A stretch of 64,000 bases of DNA from Ureibacillus endophyticus (lineage in GTDB: Bacteria > Bacillota > Bacilli > Bacillales_A > Planococcaceae): NCBI RefSeq assembly GCF_003628435.1, contig NZ_RBZN01000017.1, positions 1 to 64,000 of the forward strand, in the 5' to 3' direction. Every line of letters begins with the position of its first letter. Within the stretch, counting starts at the first letter, position 1. Of this stretch, positions 35,011 through 42,887 are shown one piece after another. The position numbers and the translations under genes were made by a program. A model generated the notes under the pieces. It was not told where the DNA came from. It saw only the letters and a program-made list of their open reading frames with translations, and ran no database searches.

Positions 35011-35340
35011 ATGAAACAACCAACAATTTGCCCAAAATTCGAAAAAGCCATCACATTATTAAGTCAAAGATGGAACGCATTAGTGATTTATCAATTATTA
35101 CCAGGTCCACAACGATTCAGTGAGATTCAATCGGCAATTGGCATAAGCGGCAAAGTATTATCGGATCGTTTAAAAGAATTAGAGCATCAAGACTTGATTA
35201 AACGCGAGGTTATTCCTGAAACGCCCGTCGTTATTGAATACTCTTTAACAGAAAAAGGAAAGTCTTTGGAATCCGTTTTAAAAACTATCGAAACCTGGTC
35301 TCAAGAGTGGATGAAGCCTGACGATGAAAAAAGCCATTAA
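35011..35340 (+). CDS. HxlR-family (YodB-like) transcriptional regulator
   Basis: 109 residues, winged helix. TICPKFEKAITLLSQRWN matches the YodB/CatR start, including the single N-terminal cysteine (C7) that senses quinones and diamide by oxidation. SGKVLSDRLKELEHQDLIKRE is the recognition helix-wing region. It is divergent from the dioxygenase-LLM-SDR-FMN reductase operon and very likely represses it. RBS GTGAGGTG. Its last codons are part of the terminator stem. Confidence 0.9.
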   Translation: MKQPTICPKFEKAITLLSQRWNALVIYQLLPGPQRFSEIQSAIGISGKVLSDRLKELEHQDLIKREVIPETPVVIEYSLTEKGKSLESVLKTIETWSQEWMKPDDEKSH

Positions 35341-35373
35341 CAAAGTGTAATGTTTACTTTGTTAATGGCTTTT
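35328..35373 (+). terminator. Terminator overlapping the hxlR stop codon
   Basis: AAAAGCCATTAACAAAGT pairs perfectly over 18 bp with ACTTTGTTAATGGCTTTT. The hxlR stop codon lies inside the left arm. Confidence 0.93.
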
Positions 35374-35444
35374 CATTCGAATTATCCATTTGTCACGTTT
35401 GTACATATAATGTGAGGACATTTAGTACATCTTGGAGGAATGGT

Positions 35445-35930
35445 ATGACAAATTTTTATTCATTTCATGGAACTGTAACAGCGATTAATGATTTCTTTAC
35501 AGGGCAAAATGGTGAAGGTTGCACGAAAATGTATACCTTGCAAAACGAAATGGGGGCAATTGTCAATTTCGTTGTGTCCCCTACAACCTTTTTTGTGGAC
35601 CACGAAATTGTTAGAGTTGGGGATCAGGTGACGGGATATTACAATGGCGATTTACCAGCGATTCTCATTTACCCTCCCCAATACCCAGCAATCGTTATGG
35701 TAAAAGAAAATCCCCAACAAAATGTAAAAGTAGACTATTTCAATAATCAATTGCTTAGCAGTGATGGAGATTTAAAATTAAATTTATCTCCAAATACGAG
35801 AATTCGATTAACGAATGGCCAGCCATTTTCGTTATACCCTGGAAATCGAGATCTGATTGTCCTATATACTATTACGACAAGAAGTATTCCCGCGCAAACA
35901 ACACCACAACGCATAATAGTATTATGTTAA
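35445..35930 (+). CDS. Conserved hypothetical protein, 161 aa
   Basis: Begins MTNFYSFHGTVTAINDFFTG after GGAGGAATGGT. I recall close relatives widespread in spore-forming Firmicutes, without an assigned function: the segments EGCTKMYTL, VNFVVSPTTFFVDHE, YYNGDLPAILIYPPQYPAIV and YTITTRSIPAQTTP are characteristic. It is all-beta in appearance, with two OB-like halves. No signal peptide. It ends in a cysteine, IIVLC. Monocistronic. An in-frame ATG 11 codons earlier has no ribosome binding site. Confidence 0.85.
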   Translation: MTNFYSFHGTVTAINDFFTGQNGEGCTKMYTLQNEMGAIVNFVVSPTTFFVDHEIVRVGDQVTGYYNGDLPAILIYPPQYPAIVMVKENPQQNVKVDYFNNQLLSSDGDLKLNLSPNTRIRLTNGQPFSLYPGNRDLIVLYTITTRSIPAQTTPQRIIVLC

Positions 35931-35937
35931 CTTACTA

Positions 35938-35967
35938 AAAACTCGTTCTTTTTACGAGTTTTTTTAT
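35938..35967 (+). terminator. Terminator
   Basis: AAACTCG and CGAGTTT around TTCTTTTTA, followed by TTTTATTTT. Confidence 0.88.
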
Positions 35968-35969
35968 TT

Positions 35970-36003
35970 TAAAAAAACTACCCGGTATAACCGAATAGTT
36001 TAT
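35970..36003 (-). terminator. Terminator of the GNAT gene
   Basis: AAACTATTCGG and CCGGGTAGTTT pair on the minus strand and are followed by TTTT; starts at the stop codon. Confidence 0.85.
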
Positions 36004-36443
36004 TCTAAACTCAATTCATATTGATAAAATTGCGTATCTCTTACATAGCCATTTCGTTCATATAATCTTTGGGCAGAATAGTTATCTGGCGCTGTACTTA
36101 AAGTAATACTTTTTGCACCGGTTTGAATCCCATATTCCATTACTTTTTGTATGAGCATTTCACCAATTCCTTGTTTTCGCGCTTCTACATCTACATACAA
36201 ATCGTTCAGGATCCAAGCTCTTTTCATCGAGATGGAAGAAAATGTTGGGTACAGTTGCGTAAAAGCTACATACTGCTGATTGTTTTTTACAACGAAAATC
36301 ACAGAATCCTTGTTTTCCAGACGTTCCATTATGTATGCTCTGGCACTCTCTATATCCGACTTTTGTTCGTAAAATACTCGGTATAAATTAAATAAATTTG
36401 CTACTCCTTCTAAATCTTCCATTGTTGCTTGATAGATTTGCAT
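36000..36443 (-). CDS. GNAT-family N-acetyltransferase
   Basis: 147 residues. The acetyl-CoA binding motif is VDVEARKQGIGEMLIQKVME (R/QxxGxG/A) and the C-terminal motif is NYSAQRLYERNGYVRDTQFYQYEL. The ATG at 36443 is 8 bases after AAAGGAG. The frame is open for 43 more codons upstream, but that part runs through the hairpin array and has no ribosome binding site. The acceptor substrate is unknown. Confidence 0.9.
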   Translation of the reverse strand: MQIYQATMEDLEGVANLFNLYRVFYEQKSDIESARAYIMERLENKDSVIFVVKNNQQYVAFTQLYPTFSSISMKRAWILNDLYVDVEARKQGIGEMLIQKVMEYGIQTGAKSITLSTAPDNYSAQRLYERNGYVRDTQFYQYELSLE

Positions 36444-36512
36444 TTGAATTGCTCCTTTGTAGTTAGTTCTTATTGTTTGAATACGAGTTTTATTGAGTTT
36501 ATAACATTTTTT

Positions 36513-36740
36513 CGTCTCATTAGTGCTATGAAGACCATTTTTACTGATTTCTGAACGCATTTTCGTCTTCATCCCGTTAATGAATACCAGTTTTATTGTA
36601 TTTGCAATATTATTACGTCTTCATAAGTGCTATGAAGACCATTTTTACTGATTTCCGAGCGCATTTTCGTCTTCATCCCATTAATGAATACCAGTATTAT
36701 TGAGTTTGCAACATTTTCTCGTCTTCATAAGCGCGATATT
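36513..36740. repeat. Tandem hairpin array C: about five units of 52 bp
   Basis: Left arms start at about 36515, 36567, 36619, 36671 and 36723. Two unit types alternate, CTTCAT-N7-ATGAAG and TTCAT-N6-ATGAA with ATGAATACC, so the visible long repeat is 104 bp and is present about twice. It fills the gap between the GNAT and HAD genes. Confidence 0.88.
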
Positions 36741-36763
36741 AGTTTCATCGTTCTTCTGCAAAA

Positions 36764-37417
36764 TTACAATTCAGCCATAATCCCCTTCAACTGTAGGAAA
36801 TCATCCATCACAAAATCAGCTTTTGCAAGTTCCTCTTCTTTGGCAAAGTCCAAGTTACATCCGATTGCAACTAAGCCATTATCTTTCGCTGCCTGAAAAT
36901 CCGAAAGTCGATCCCCCACAACTGCGCCATTCGTAATTCCGTATTTCTCCACAATTTTCCCAACTAAATCGGATTTATTCAACGAGTCAATTTGTTCAAT
37001 ACTAAAGGTTTCTGTTACCCATTGATCTAATTGATATGTACTCACAATCGCATTTAAGTAATCTACCAAGCCATTACTTGCTATATAAATAGAACAATTT
37101 TGTTCTTTTAGAAAACTAAATACTTCTGTCACATGGGGATATAAAGCACCCTTCCCATTTTTAATATTTTCTATTAACCTTTCTAAGAAGTATGCATCCG
37201 CCAGTTCCCTAACTTCTTTTGACTGATTTGGCAACAAAGCTTCCCATACTTTTGGTAAAGGAACACCCATAATTTCACGGTATTTCTCAATTGGTGTGCT
37301 ACTATCCCAATGCTGAAGTGCCCGTAAATGATTAAACGTATCTTCTAGCGAACATTCTAAAATTTTATTTGTTTGAAATAACGTGCCATCCATGTCGAAA
37401 ATAATAGATTGAATCAA
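36764..37417 (-). CDS. HAD-family hydrolase
   Basis: 217 residues. Motif I is FDMDGTLF (D8 nucleophile, D10 acid), motif II is IYIASNG, and motif IV is GAVVGDRLSDFQAAKDNG. The helical cap between motifs I and II marks a subfamily I phosphatase such as phosphoglycolate or nucleotide phosphatases. Substrate unknown. It starts 12 bases after the small membrane protein gene and may be cotranscribed with it. Confidence 0.9.
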   Translation of the reverse strand: MIQSIIFDMDGTLFQTNKILECSLEDTFNHLRALQHWDSSTPIEKYREIMGVPLPKVWEALLPNQSKEVRELADAYFLERLIENIKNGKGALYPHVTEVFSFLKEQNCSIYIASNGLVDYLNAIVSTYQLDQWVTETFSIEQIDSLNKSDLVGKIVEKYGITNGAVVGDRLSDFQAAKDNGLVAIGCNLDFAKEEELAKADFVMDDFLQLKGIMAEL

Positions 37418-37429
37418 AAATTTCTCCTC

Positions 37430-37645
37430 CTATGTCACCCTATTAAGCTCTTTTTTCTTTTTAAACTTTCTCCAAAAATAAATGATGACAAGCATCGGTA
37501 AAAGCACCGGTGCAATTTCTGGTACTATTAATAAAAACGAAAAGTCCGTAATCATGATAATTTCTATTAAAACTAAAGAAAATAGCAATCCGAAATGTTG
37601 TAGTTTTATATAACATCGATTAAAAAATCCAAGCATTTTTGCCAA
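37430..37645 (-). CDS. Small membrane protein, 71 aa
   Basis: Two hydrophobic helices (GLLFSLVLIEIIMI and LIVPEIAPVLLPMLVIIYFW) and a basic tail FKKKKELNRVT. A TTG start after AGGGGAAATG is possible, as is the ATG three codons later. No family recognised. It precedes the HAD gene on the same strand. Confidence 0.55.
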   Translation of the reverse strand: MAKMLGFFNRCYIKLQHFGLLFSLVLIEIIMITDFSFLLIVPEIAPVLLPMLVIIYFWRKFKKKKELNRVT

Positions 37646-37712
37646 AATTCATTTCCCCTATTATGCTTTTTCTTTAATACGGAAAAGTGGCAGAAAAAGT
37701 TTCCTATATTTA

Positions 37713-37746
37713 CAAAAAAGGCACAACCCCATCATAGATTGCGCCT
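37713..37746 (-). terminator. Terminator of the DUF418 gene
   Basis: GGC-G-CAA pairs with TTG-T-GCC on the minus strand, followed by TTTTTTG. Confidence 0.7.
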
Positions 37747-38861
37747 CAAAGTGTAGATTTTTTTCTCAATACTGTCTCAAACGGACCTCTAATCGATCTT
37801 TTATGCAGTATATTGGCAATGATAACTGAAACAACCCAAACGAATACCGAAACCACATCGCTTCCCAACTGGCTAATGTGTCCACCAAGACCTCCAGCAT
37901 AAGGGGCTAAAATGAGAACAAATAAAAAAGATTGAAAGATATAAAAACTCAATGAGCGTTGTCCAAGTGCTACTATTGCCTTAGTAACGGTACCTCTTTT
38001 TTGTTCCAACTTAATGGCCATTAATCCTATCAACGCTGTCCAGCCCACTCCTCCTGCAAAACCAGTGAATGTATGAAGAGCTTTTGCTGATAATTCCCAT
38101 ATCTCACTGTAAGATGTCCAGAATAAAGAGGACATGAGTGCCATAGGAATCGCACCTGCTGTTGAGATGAACAATCCTAATAGTGCAGCGTTGATAAGTT
38201 ATTTCCTATGTTTTTGTGGATAATCAATGAATTGAAAACGTGCAACTAAAATGCCAATTAGGACCCCTGGAATTAGTTGAAAACTCAAGAATGGAGTATA
38301 AAACATCCACTCAAACATTCGACTTATGGCCGCATCAATCGGATCTGCCATCTTAGTGGTCGACGTCATTTCCATATTTAATGTATCAAACCCTCTTGGC
38401 ACCGCCGTCCCGACAGCTCCAACAATGAAAAGAATTAATATCGCTAAAACAATTATACTTTTATTGGATAATCGAACAAATAGACCGGCAAATAGTAGAG
38501 CGATTAATCCGTATGCCCCAATAATATCTGCTAAAAGCAATGTTGCATGGAGAAAACCGATTAATAACATCCATGCTCCCCGGCGTCTAAAAATACGTTT
38601 CGTGTCTTTCCAAGGGATTCCCTTTCTTTCATGTCTTTTAAATAATTGGTGGAGTCCATACCCAAAAAGAATCGCAAACAAGGGGAAAGCTCTTCCGTCA
38701 ATAAACACTTGCCGCAGAAACACAGTTATTTGATCAGTTATTGTAATATCTCGATCAGTTGAAAAGAGAAATTGATTTCCATGGGCTAAAGCAATGAACA
38801 ACAACATATACCCGCGTGCTAAGTCTGGTGTTAATTTTCTTTTATAGGCAAACGAGTTCAT
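37746..38861 (-). pseudogene. DUF418 membrane protein gene interrupted by an in-frame stop
   Basis: The frame from the ATG at 38861 (after AAAGGAG) encodes a YeiB/DUF418 protein: MNSFAYKRKLTPDLARGYML, then FLRQVFIDGRAFPLFAILFG. It reads to TAA at 38201-38199 and then continues in the same frame (LINAALLGLFISTAGAIPMA) through the C-terminal DUF418 domain to 37746. A full-length product would be about 370 residues with some eight or nine membrane helices. A single base change in a CAA, GAA or AAA codon would give this stop. It could be a recent nonsense mutation, a sequencing error, or read-through. The downstream part has no good ribosome binding site of its own. Confidence 0.88.
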
Positions 38862-39041
38862 AATTCTCCTTTTTAATATTATGTTATCTAATAAATACGC
38901 ATGGAACAAGGCTTTCCCTACCCGATAAAGCCACAGTACAAATACCGCACTTGATTTTCCTCCCAGTTCAGAACCTTTTCCATTGGTATATATCTTAAAA
39001 GAGATTTTATGAATTGTCATTGATAAAGATACTTTCGTTGT

Positions 39042-39290
39042 CTATCCTCTGATATTTAGGGAGCTTTCATCGTAATTCCAATATATCGTTTTCGTATTAT
39101 CACCATAATCAATTTCCACTCGAATGGCAGCCCTCAACGTTATACCAACTTCATCGATAACTTCGGCTATTACCACAAATTTTTGATTTGGCGATAGATG
39201 TTCCGGTAAAATTTCACCTTTGGGCAATTCATCCAGCTCAACATTCAAAAAATCATAAATCTTGTTAGAACTTCCCCCGATAACTACCAT
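39042..39290 (-). CDS. Hypothetical protein, 82 aa
   Basis: Acidic soluble protein (MVVIGGSSNKIYDFLNVELD), predicted mostly beta. It starts 6 bases after the stop of the membrane protein gene with only a weak binding site, so translation is probably coupled. I do not recognise a family. Last of a five-gene minus-strand run that begins with phage-type replication genes. Confidence 0.6.
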   Translation of the reverse strand: MVVIGGSSNKIYDFLNVELDELPKGEILPEHLSPNQKFVVIAEVIDEVGITLRAAIRVEIDYGDNTKTIYWNYDESSLNIRG

Positions 39291-39296
39291 AACAAA

Positions 39297-39686
39297 CTAA
39301 TCTCGATTACCTCGTGCGAACCCAGTAAGTACTAAAATATAAAAGGGATATACAATTACTCCTCCAAGCCCTAATAGACCTGTAACTGGATTAGGTGAAT
39401 CCCCACCATCCGTAATTGGAAATAGTTTTGCGAAAAAATATATGAAAAGCACGAAATAAGGGAACCAAAGAAGGGCTGTCCAATAATTCGTCTGCCATTC
39501 GTTCGTAAGGTAGAACAGTAGAATTGAACCGCCAATTATATCAGCAATTATGATGATACCTGTCAAAACATTGATCGTACCAACTTCTAAATGCGTAATC
39601 CGCGCAATTCTATATACATTCAACATCAGTTCTAATGGGACAAAAATCATTATTGCGTACAAAGCGCTCAGCATGTTTAATTTCAT
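39297..39686 (-). CDS. Small membrane protein, 129 aa
   Basis: Four hydrophobic helices (for example LNMLSALYAIMIFVPLELML and VTGLLGLGGVIVYPFYILVL). Its ATG overlaps the stop of the preceding gene by 4 bases (ATGA). No family recognised. It belongs to the same apparent operon as the replication genes, which is odd for a phage module. Confidence 0.65.
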   Translation of the reverse strand: MKLNMLSALYAIMIFVPLELMLNVYRIARITHLEVGTINVLTGIIIIADIIGGSILLFYLTNEWQTNYWTALLWFPYFVLFIYFFAKLFPITDGGDSPNPVTGLLGLGGVIVYPFYILVLTGFARGNRD

Positions 39687-39916
39687 GTCATAATCTCCAA
39701 TTGTTTAGAAATATGACGGAAAATATTGGGAGAAGTTTCAGCCCCACCTCCCCAATCTAGAAAATACTCACACGCCTCATCCATAGTCCTAAACCCTTTC
39801 ACCCGCTGCAATTGCTCCATCCAAAACACAAATGCCTCTTCAAAATGTTGCGACTTATACTTGTGATAATTCAACCCATTCAACACAAGCATATCTAAAA
39901 TGTACACTTCATTCAT
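39683..39916 (-). CDS. Hypothetical protein, 77 aa
   Basis: Begins MNEVYILDMLVLNGLNYHKY after GGGGGAG; helical, acidic. No family recognised. It starts 12 bases after the DnaC-like gene and overlaps the next gene by 4 bases, so the order loader - 77 aa - membrane protein - 82 aa is a tightly packed unit. Confidence 0.65.
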   Translation of the reverse strand: MNEVYILDMLVLNGLNYHKYKSQHFEEAFVFWMEQLQRVKGFRTMDEACEYFLDWGGGAETSPNIFRHISKQLEIMT

Positions 39917-39928
39917 CAAGTTCTCCCC

Positions 39929-40738
39929 CTAAAACTCGATATTTCGAATGCGTTTATCCTTCGTTTCAGCAAAATGAATCAAATACGTATTTTTCATCAT
40001 GCGTGACACTAATTTTCGGTCATACATCGCTTCAAGTTTTGTGCGATTTATATTCGTTGTGATGATGGTGCTTTTATTTTGTCGCGCATTGATAATTCCT
40101 CTTAAAATGCGGCTTGTGTAATCAGATGCCCGTTTTTCAGTATCGATATCCCCTGTTTCAGCCCCTAAATCATCCAACACAAGGTAATCAACACTAGTAA
40201 GTAAATCCGTTACATATTTCTCGGTAAACTTGTTTTCTCGGTTTTGAAAGCTATCCCTAATGCGACGTAACATTTCATCCACATCGGCAAATAAACATGT
40301 CACGTGACGGTCAAATTCGTTCAAACTTCTCAAGAGCGCCATGGCTAAGTGGGACTTGCCCACACCTGTATTGCCAGTAAACCAAATGTTAAACACCTCC
40401 CCTTTTCGAAATTGTTTTAACGCATTGAGTGCCCGTTCTTTATTGGCCGTCTCTTCATGGTCGGTCACGATATAATTCTTAAATCCCGCATCTAACAACG
40501 TTTCATCTTGTAAAATACTTTGTTTGTACAGCATGTTATATTTTGCAAGAGTTTGTCGTGCTATAAGTTCATTGGCCACTTCCCGTTCCAATTGTTGCGT
40601 TAGCTTTTCCGTTTCACAAACCGTACAAAGTTCTTTGTTGTTTATTAGCATGTACTGGCATTGATGTTGGTAACAAAACTTAGAAGTGTATGCCATCTGT
40701 AAATTGTGCGGTAGTTTGATTTCCGCTATATTTCGCAT
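39929..40738 (-). CDS. DnaC/IstB-like replicative helicase loader ATPase
   Basis: 269 residues. A Cys/His cluster near the N-terminus (CYQHQCQYML, then LCTVCETEK) suggests a zinc-binding helicase-interacting domain. The AAA+ core has Walker A GNTGVGKS, Walker B YLVLDDLGAE and sensor TTNINRTKLE. This is the architecture of DnaC and phage DnaC-like loaders. The ATG at 40738 is 6 bases after AGGTG and lies inside the preceding replisome-organizer gene (59-base overlap). It is not near oriC genes, so it is more likely a phage or element copy than the host loader. Confidence 0.87.
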   Translation of the reverse strand: MRNIAEIKLPHNLQMAYTSKFCYQHQCQYMLINNKELCTVCETEKLTQQLEREVANELIARQTLAKYNMLYKQSILQDETLLDAGFKNYIVTDHEETANKERALNALKQFRKGEVFNIWFTGNTGVGKSHLAMALLRSLNEFDRHVTCLFADVDEMLRRIRDSFQNRENKFTEKYVTDLLTSVDYLVLDDLGAETGDIDTEKRASDYTSRILRGIINARQNKSTIITTNINRTKLEAMYDRKLVSRMMKNTYLIHFAETKDKRIRNIEF

Positions 40739-41426
40739 GTTTTTCACCTACTTTTTCATTTAGGTACGATTCAAATTTTGTGCCGAACAGTGTTTCTGGA
40801 CGGAGAAACTTGCTCATTTTCGGATCATCTTGCCAACTAACCACCTTTTTGATGATAACCGTTTGAAAATCGTCTTCCGTAAATCCTTCCTGGAAACGTG
40901 CTTTAATTAACTTTCGTGTGTTCTTTGTGTTATGGCGATAACTTGTCCCTGCTTTTTCGTTCAAGAAATCGATAATCTTTTTGTACGGAATGGAGAACTC
41001 GACAATATCTTTTTTATCAGTATTTTGTAATTCAGTATTTAGTTTAAAGTCAGTATTTAGTAACGCTGCGTTCCCTTGATTAATGGAAGTTGGATTGTGG
41101 TTACCTTCTTGGACCTTTTCTAAAAGTAGTTTTGGTGGTACTTCATAAACAATTGTCTCCCACTTGACAATTTTATGATCAACATAGACTGGAAACCTTT
41201 CCACATACCCATAATTTTTTAACTCATTAAGACCTGAGCGAAAAGATCTATCACCGTCTGTAGCATGTTTCATTAGTTCATCAATTCGAAAATACCAATC
41301 ATCTGGCTTCGACAACATATGAGCAAGTATCCCTTTTGCTTTCCAACTTAATCTTCTGTTCTTTAAGAACCCTTGATCCAACACTGTATAATTTTCATTT
41401 TTTTCAGCTCGAATAATTTTACTCAT
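40680..41426 (-). CDS. Phage-type replisome organizer (DnaD-like, conserved phage C-terminal domain)
   Basis: 248 residues. The N-terminal half is a helix-turn-helix found in phage replication initiators (FLKNRRLSWKAKGILAHMLS, then DGDRSFRSGLNELKNYGY). The C-terminal part (KIIDFLNEKAGTSYRH, then LIKARFQEGFTEDDF, then PKMSKFLRPETLFGTKFESY) matches the conserved phage C-terminal domain. Such proteins bind the phage origin and recruit the helicase loader encoded next. The ATG at 41426 follows GAGAGGTGG. Together with the loader it forms a replication module without integrase or structural genes nearby. Confidence 0.9.
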   Translation of the reverse strand: MSKIIRAEKNENYTVLDQGFLKNRRLSWKAKGILAHMLSKPDDWYFRIDELMKHATDGDRSFRSGLNELKNYGYVERFPVYVDHKIVKWETIVYEVPPKLLLEKVQEGNHNPTSINQGNAALLNTDFKLNTELQNTDKKDIVEFSIPYKKIIDFLNEKAGTSYRHNTKNTRKLIKARFQEGFTEDDFQTVIIKKVVSWQDDPKMSKFLRPETLFGTKFESYLNEKVGEKHAKYSGNQTTAQFTDGIHF

Positions 41427-41773
41427 AATAACCACCTCTCCGATTTTTGATCCTATAGCTGATTTTGCTTCATGTCTTGAAAGAAGACTTGTCTGGTATC
41501 CTTTATTTCGAAAACTTGCTAATGCTCCCACTCCCCTCTTTTGTATGGTATATATCGTTTAAAAAGGAAAATAGAGACATGGAAAGTTAAAAAATTGTCA
41601 GGGGAAATTGAGGATTTTATTAGAAGAGTTTTGAAAGTATTTTTGGATAATATAGTGAAAATGTGTTGATACTATTATAAAATTTGCTCCATCATGCAAA
41701 TCGTAGAACTCTAGCAATTCATTGGCAAATATGGTAGCATGATATTCTATACAAATGAAGGACGTGAATGTAG

Positions 41774-42145
41774 TTGATTAAAATTGAAATGCCAAAACCA
41801 GATGTGGTTATTTATCAAAGACAACAAGAACTAAAAGAAGGCGAGGTTCCGATTAAACCTTACTTTGGATTTATTGATTTCCATAAGATCACTCGTGAAA
41901 AAGGCGGGATTTTCTTATTTTACAATAAAGCCAACGAAGTGTTATTTGTCGGAAAAGCCCGTAAAATCCGCCAACGTATTAAAAAACATTTTGAAGATAA
42001 CGTGTCTCCAATGAAAAATCACCGCGATGAAATTTACAAAATCGAAGTGTACGAAATAGAAGACCCAATGGAACGCGAAATTTACGAAACATACGCAATT
42101 AACCGTTTTAAAGCGAAGTATAACGTGGAAAAAGTGTTTTATTAA
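41774..42145 (+). CDS. Stand-alone GIY-YIG nuclease-domain protein
   Basis: 123 residues. The GIY-YIG core is GGIFLFYN (for GIY), LFVGKARKIRQRIKKHF (for YIG, with the conserved Arg) and a Glu in the EDPMEREIYE segment. It resembles the isolated UvrC N-terminal domain proteins of Bacillus (YurQ type), which are thought to act on branched or damaged DNA. A TTG start is used. Adjacent to the replication relic but separated by 240 bases and on the other strand. Confidence 0.85.
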   Translation: MIKIEMPKPDVVIYQRQQELKEGEVPIKPYFGFIDFHKITREKGGIFLFYNKANEVLFVGKARKIRQRIKKHFEDNVSPMKNHRDEIYKIEVYEIEDPMEREIYETYAINRFKAKYNVEKVFY

Positions 42146-42154
42146 TATAATTTC

Positions 42155-42185
42155 AATGCTCTCTTACTGAAGAGGGCATTTTTTC
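42155..42185 (+). terminator. Terminator of the GIY-YIG gene
   Basis: AATGCTCTCTT and AAGAGGGCATT pair, followed by TTTTTCTT. Confidence 0.88.
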
Positions 42186-42189
42186 TTCA

Positions 42190-42220
42190 CAAAAAAAGTA
42201 CGAGGATTTCTCCCCGTACT
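42190..42220 (-). terminator. Terminator of the 192-aa gene
   Basis: AGTACGGGGA and TCCTCGTACT pair on the minus strand, followed by TTTTTTT. Confidence 0.88.
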
Positions 42221-42797
42221 AAAACCCAATCAATTCCCCAATTTGCTTAATATCCGATAAAATAAAGTCCTTATTTCTCATCACATCATCAAACCAAGAA
42301 TCTACTGGTTTCTTAAATTGTTCTTCGATTTCTTTCTTTTCATGCAACATGCCTACTAAATAGTCAATCATTTTTGTACGTTGCTCGTAGAATTGCACTC
42401 TTCGATGGAAATCTGTATTTACTTCTACCTTGAAAATTTCACCTAAACGAATAATGCCGGCATTTACCTTTTGTTCCGCATAAAGAGAAGATCCTACTAT
42501 CGCTAATTTATAAGTAAAGGAAACGGCCATTGGTTTAAAATAACTTTGCATTAATTGTTCCACTTGTTCCGTTACTACTTGAAGCTGGACTTTTTGCGTT
42601 TCCGTTAATGAATGTGTTTGTTCAAATACCGGAATCACTTTGTACGTTTCATCTAATAAATTATGTATCGTAGCTAAACGCTCTTGGTCAAAATGTTCCC
42701 CAACTCGTTGATAGATTGTTTCTGCTACGAATAAACGTTGTAAATACCCTGTTAATAATACGATTCCGTTATATTGCTTTGTTGCGTTTTTTGTCAT
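42219..42797 (-). CDS. Hypothetical helical protein, 192 aa
   Basis: Soluble, almost entirely helical: KNATKQYNGIVLLTGYLQRL, then AETIYQRVGEHFDQERLATI, and an acidic C-terminus. The ATG follows GGGGGGTCATTTCAAA. I do not recognise the family. Monocistronic, convergent with the GIY-YIG gene and followed by its own terminator. Confidence 0.75.
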   Translation of the reverse strand: MTKNATKQYNGIVLLTGYLQRLFVAETIYQRVGEHFDQERLATIHNLLDETYKVIPVFEQTHSLTETQKVQLQVVTEQVEQLMQSYFKPMAVSFTYKLAIVGSSLYAEQKVNAGIIRLGEIFKVEVNTDFHRRVQFYEQRTKMIDYLVGMLHEKKEIEEQFKKPVDSWFDDVMRNKDFILSDIKQIGELIGF

Positions 42798-42887
42798 TTT
42801 GAAATGACCCCCCTATTCCATTTTTGGTCATTTCTAACTAGAAAATCCCCAATTTCACTACCTCTATTATAATGATAATTAGAAAAA

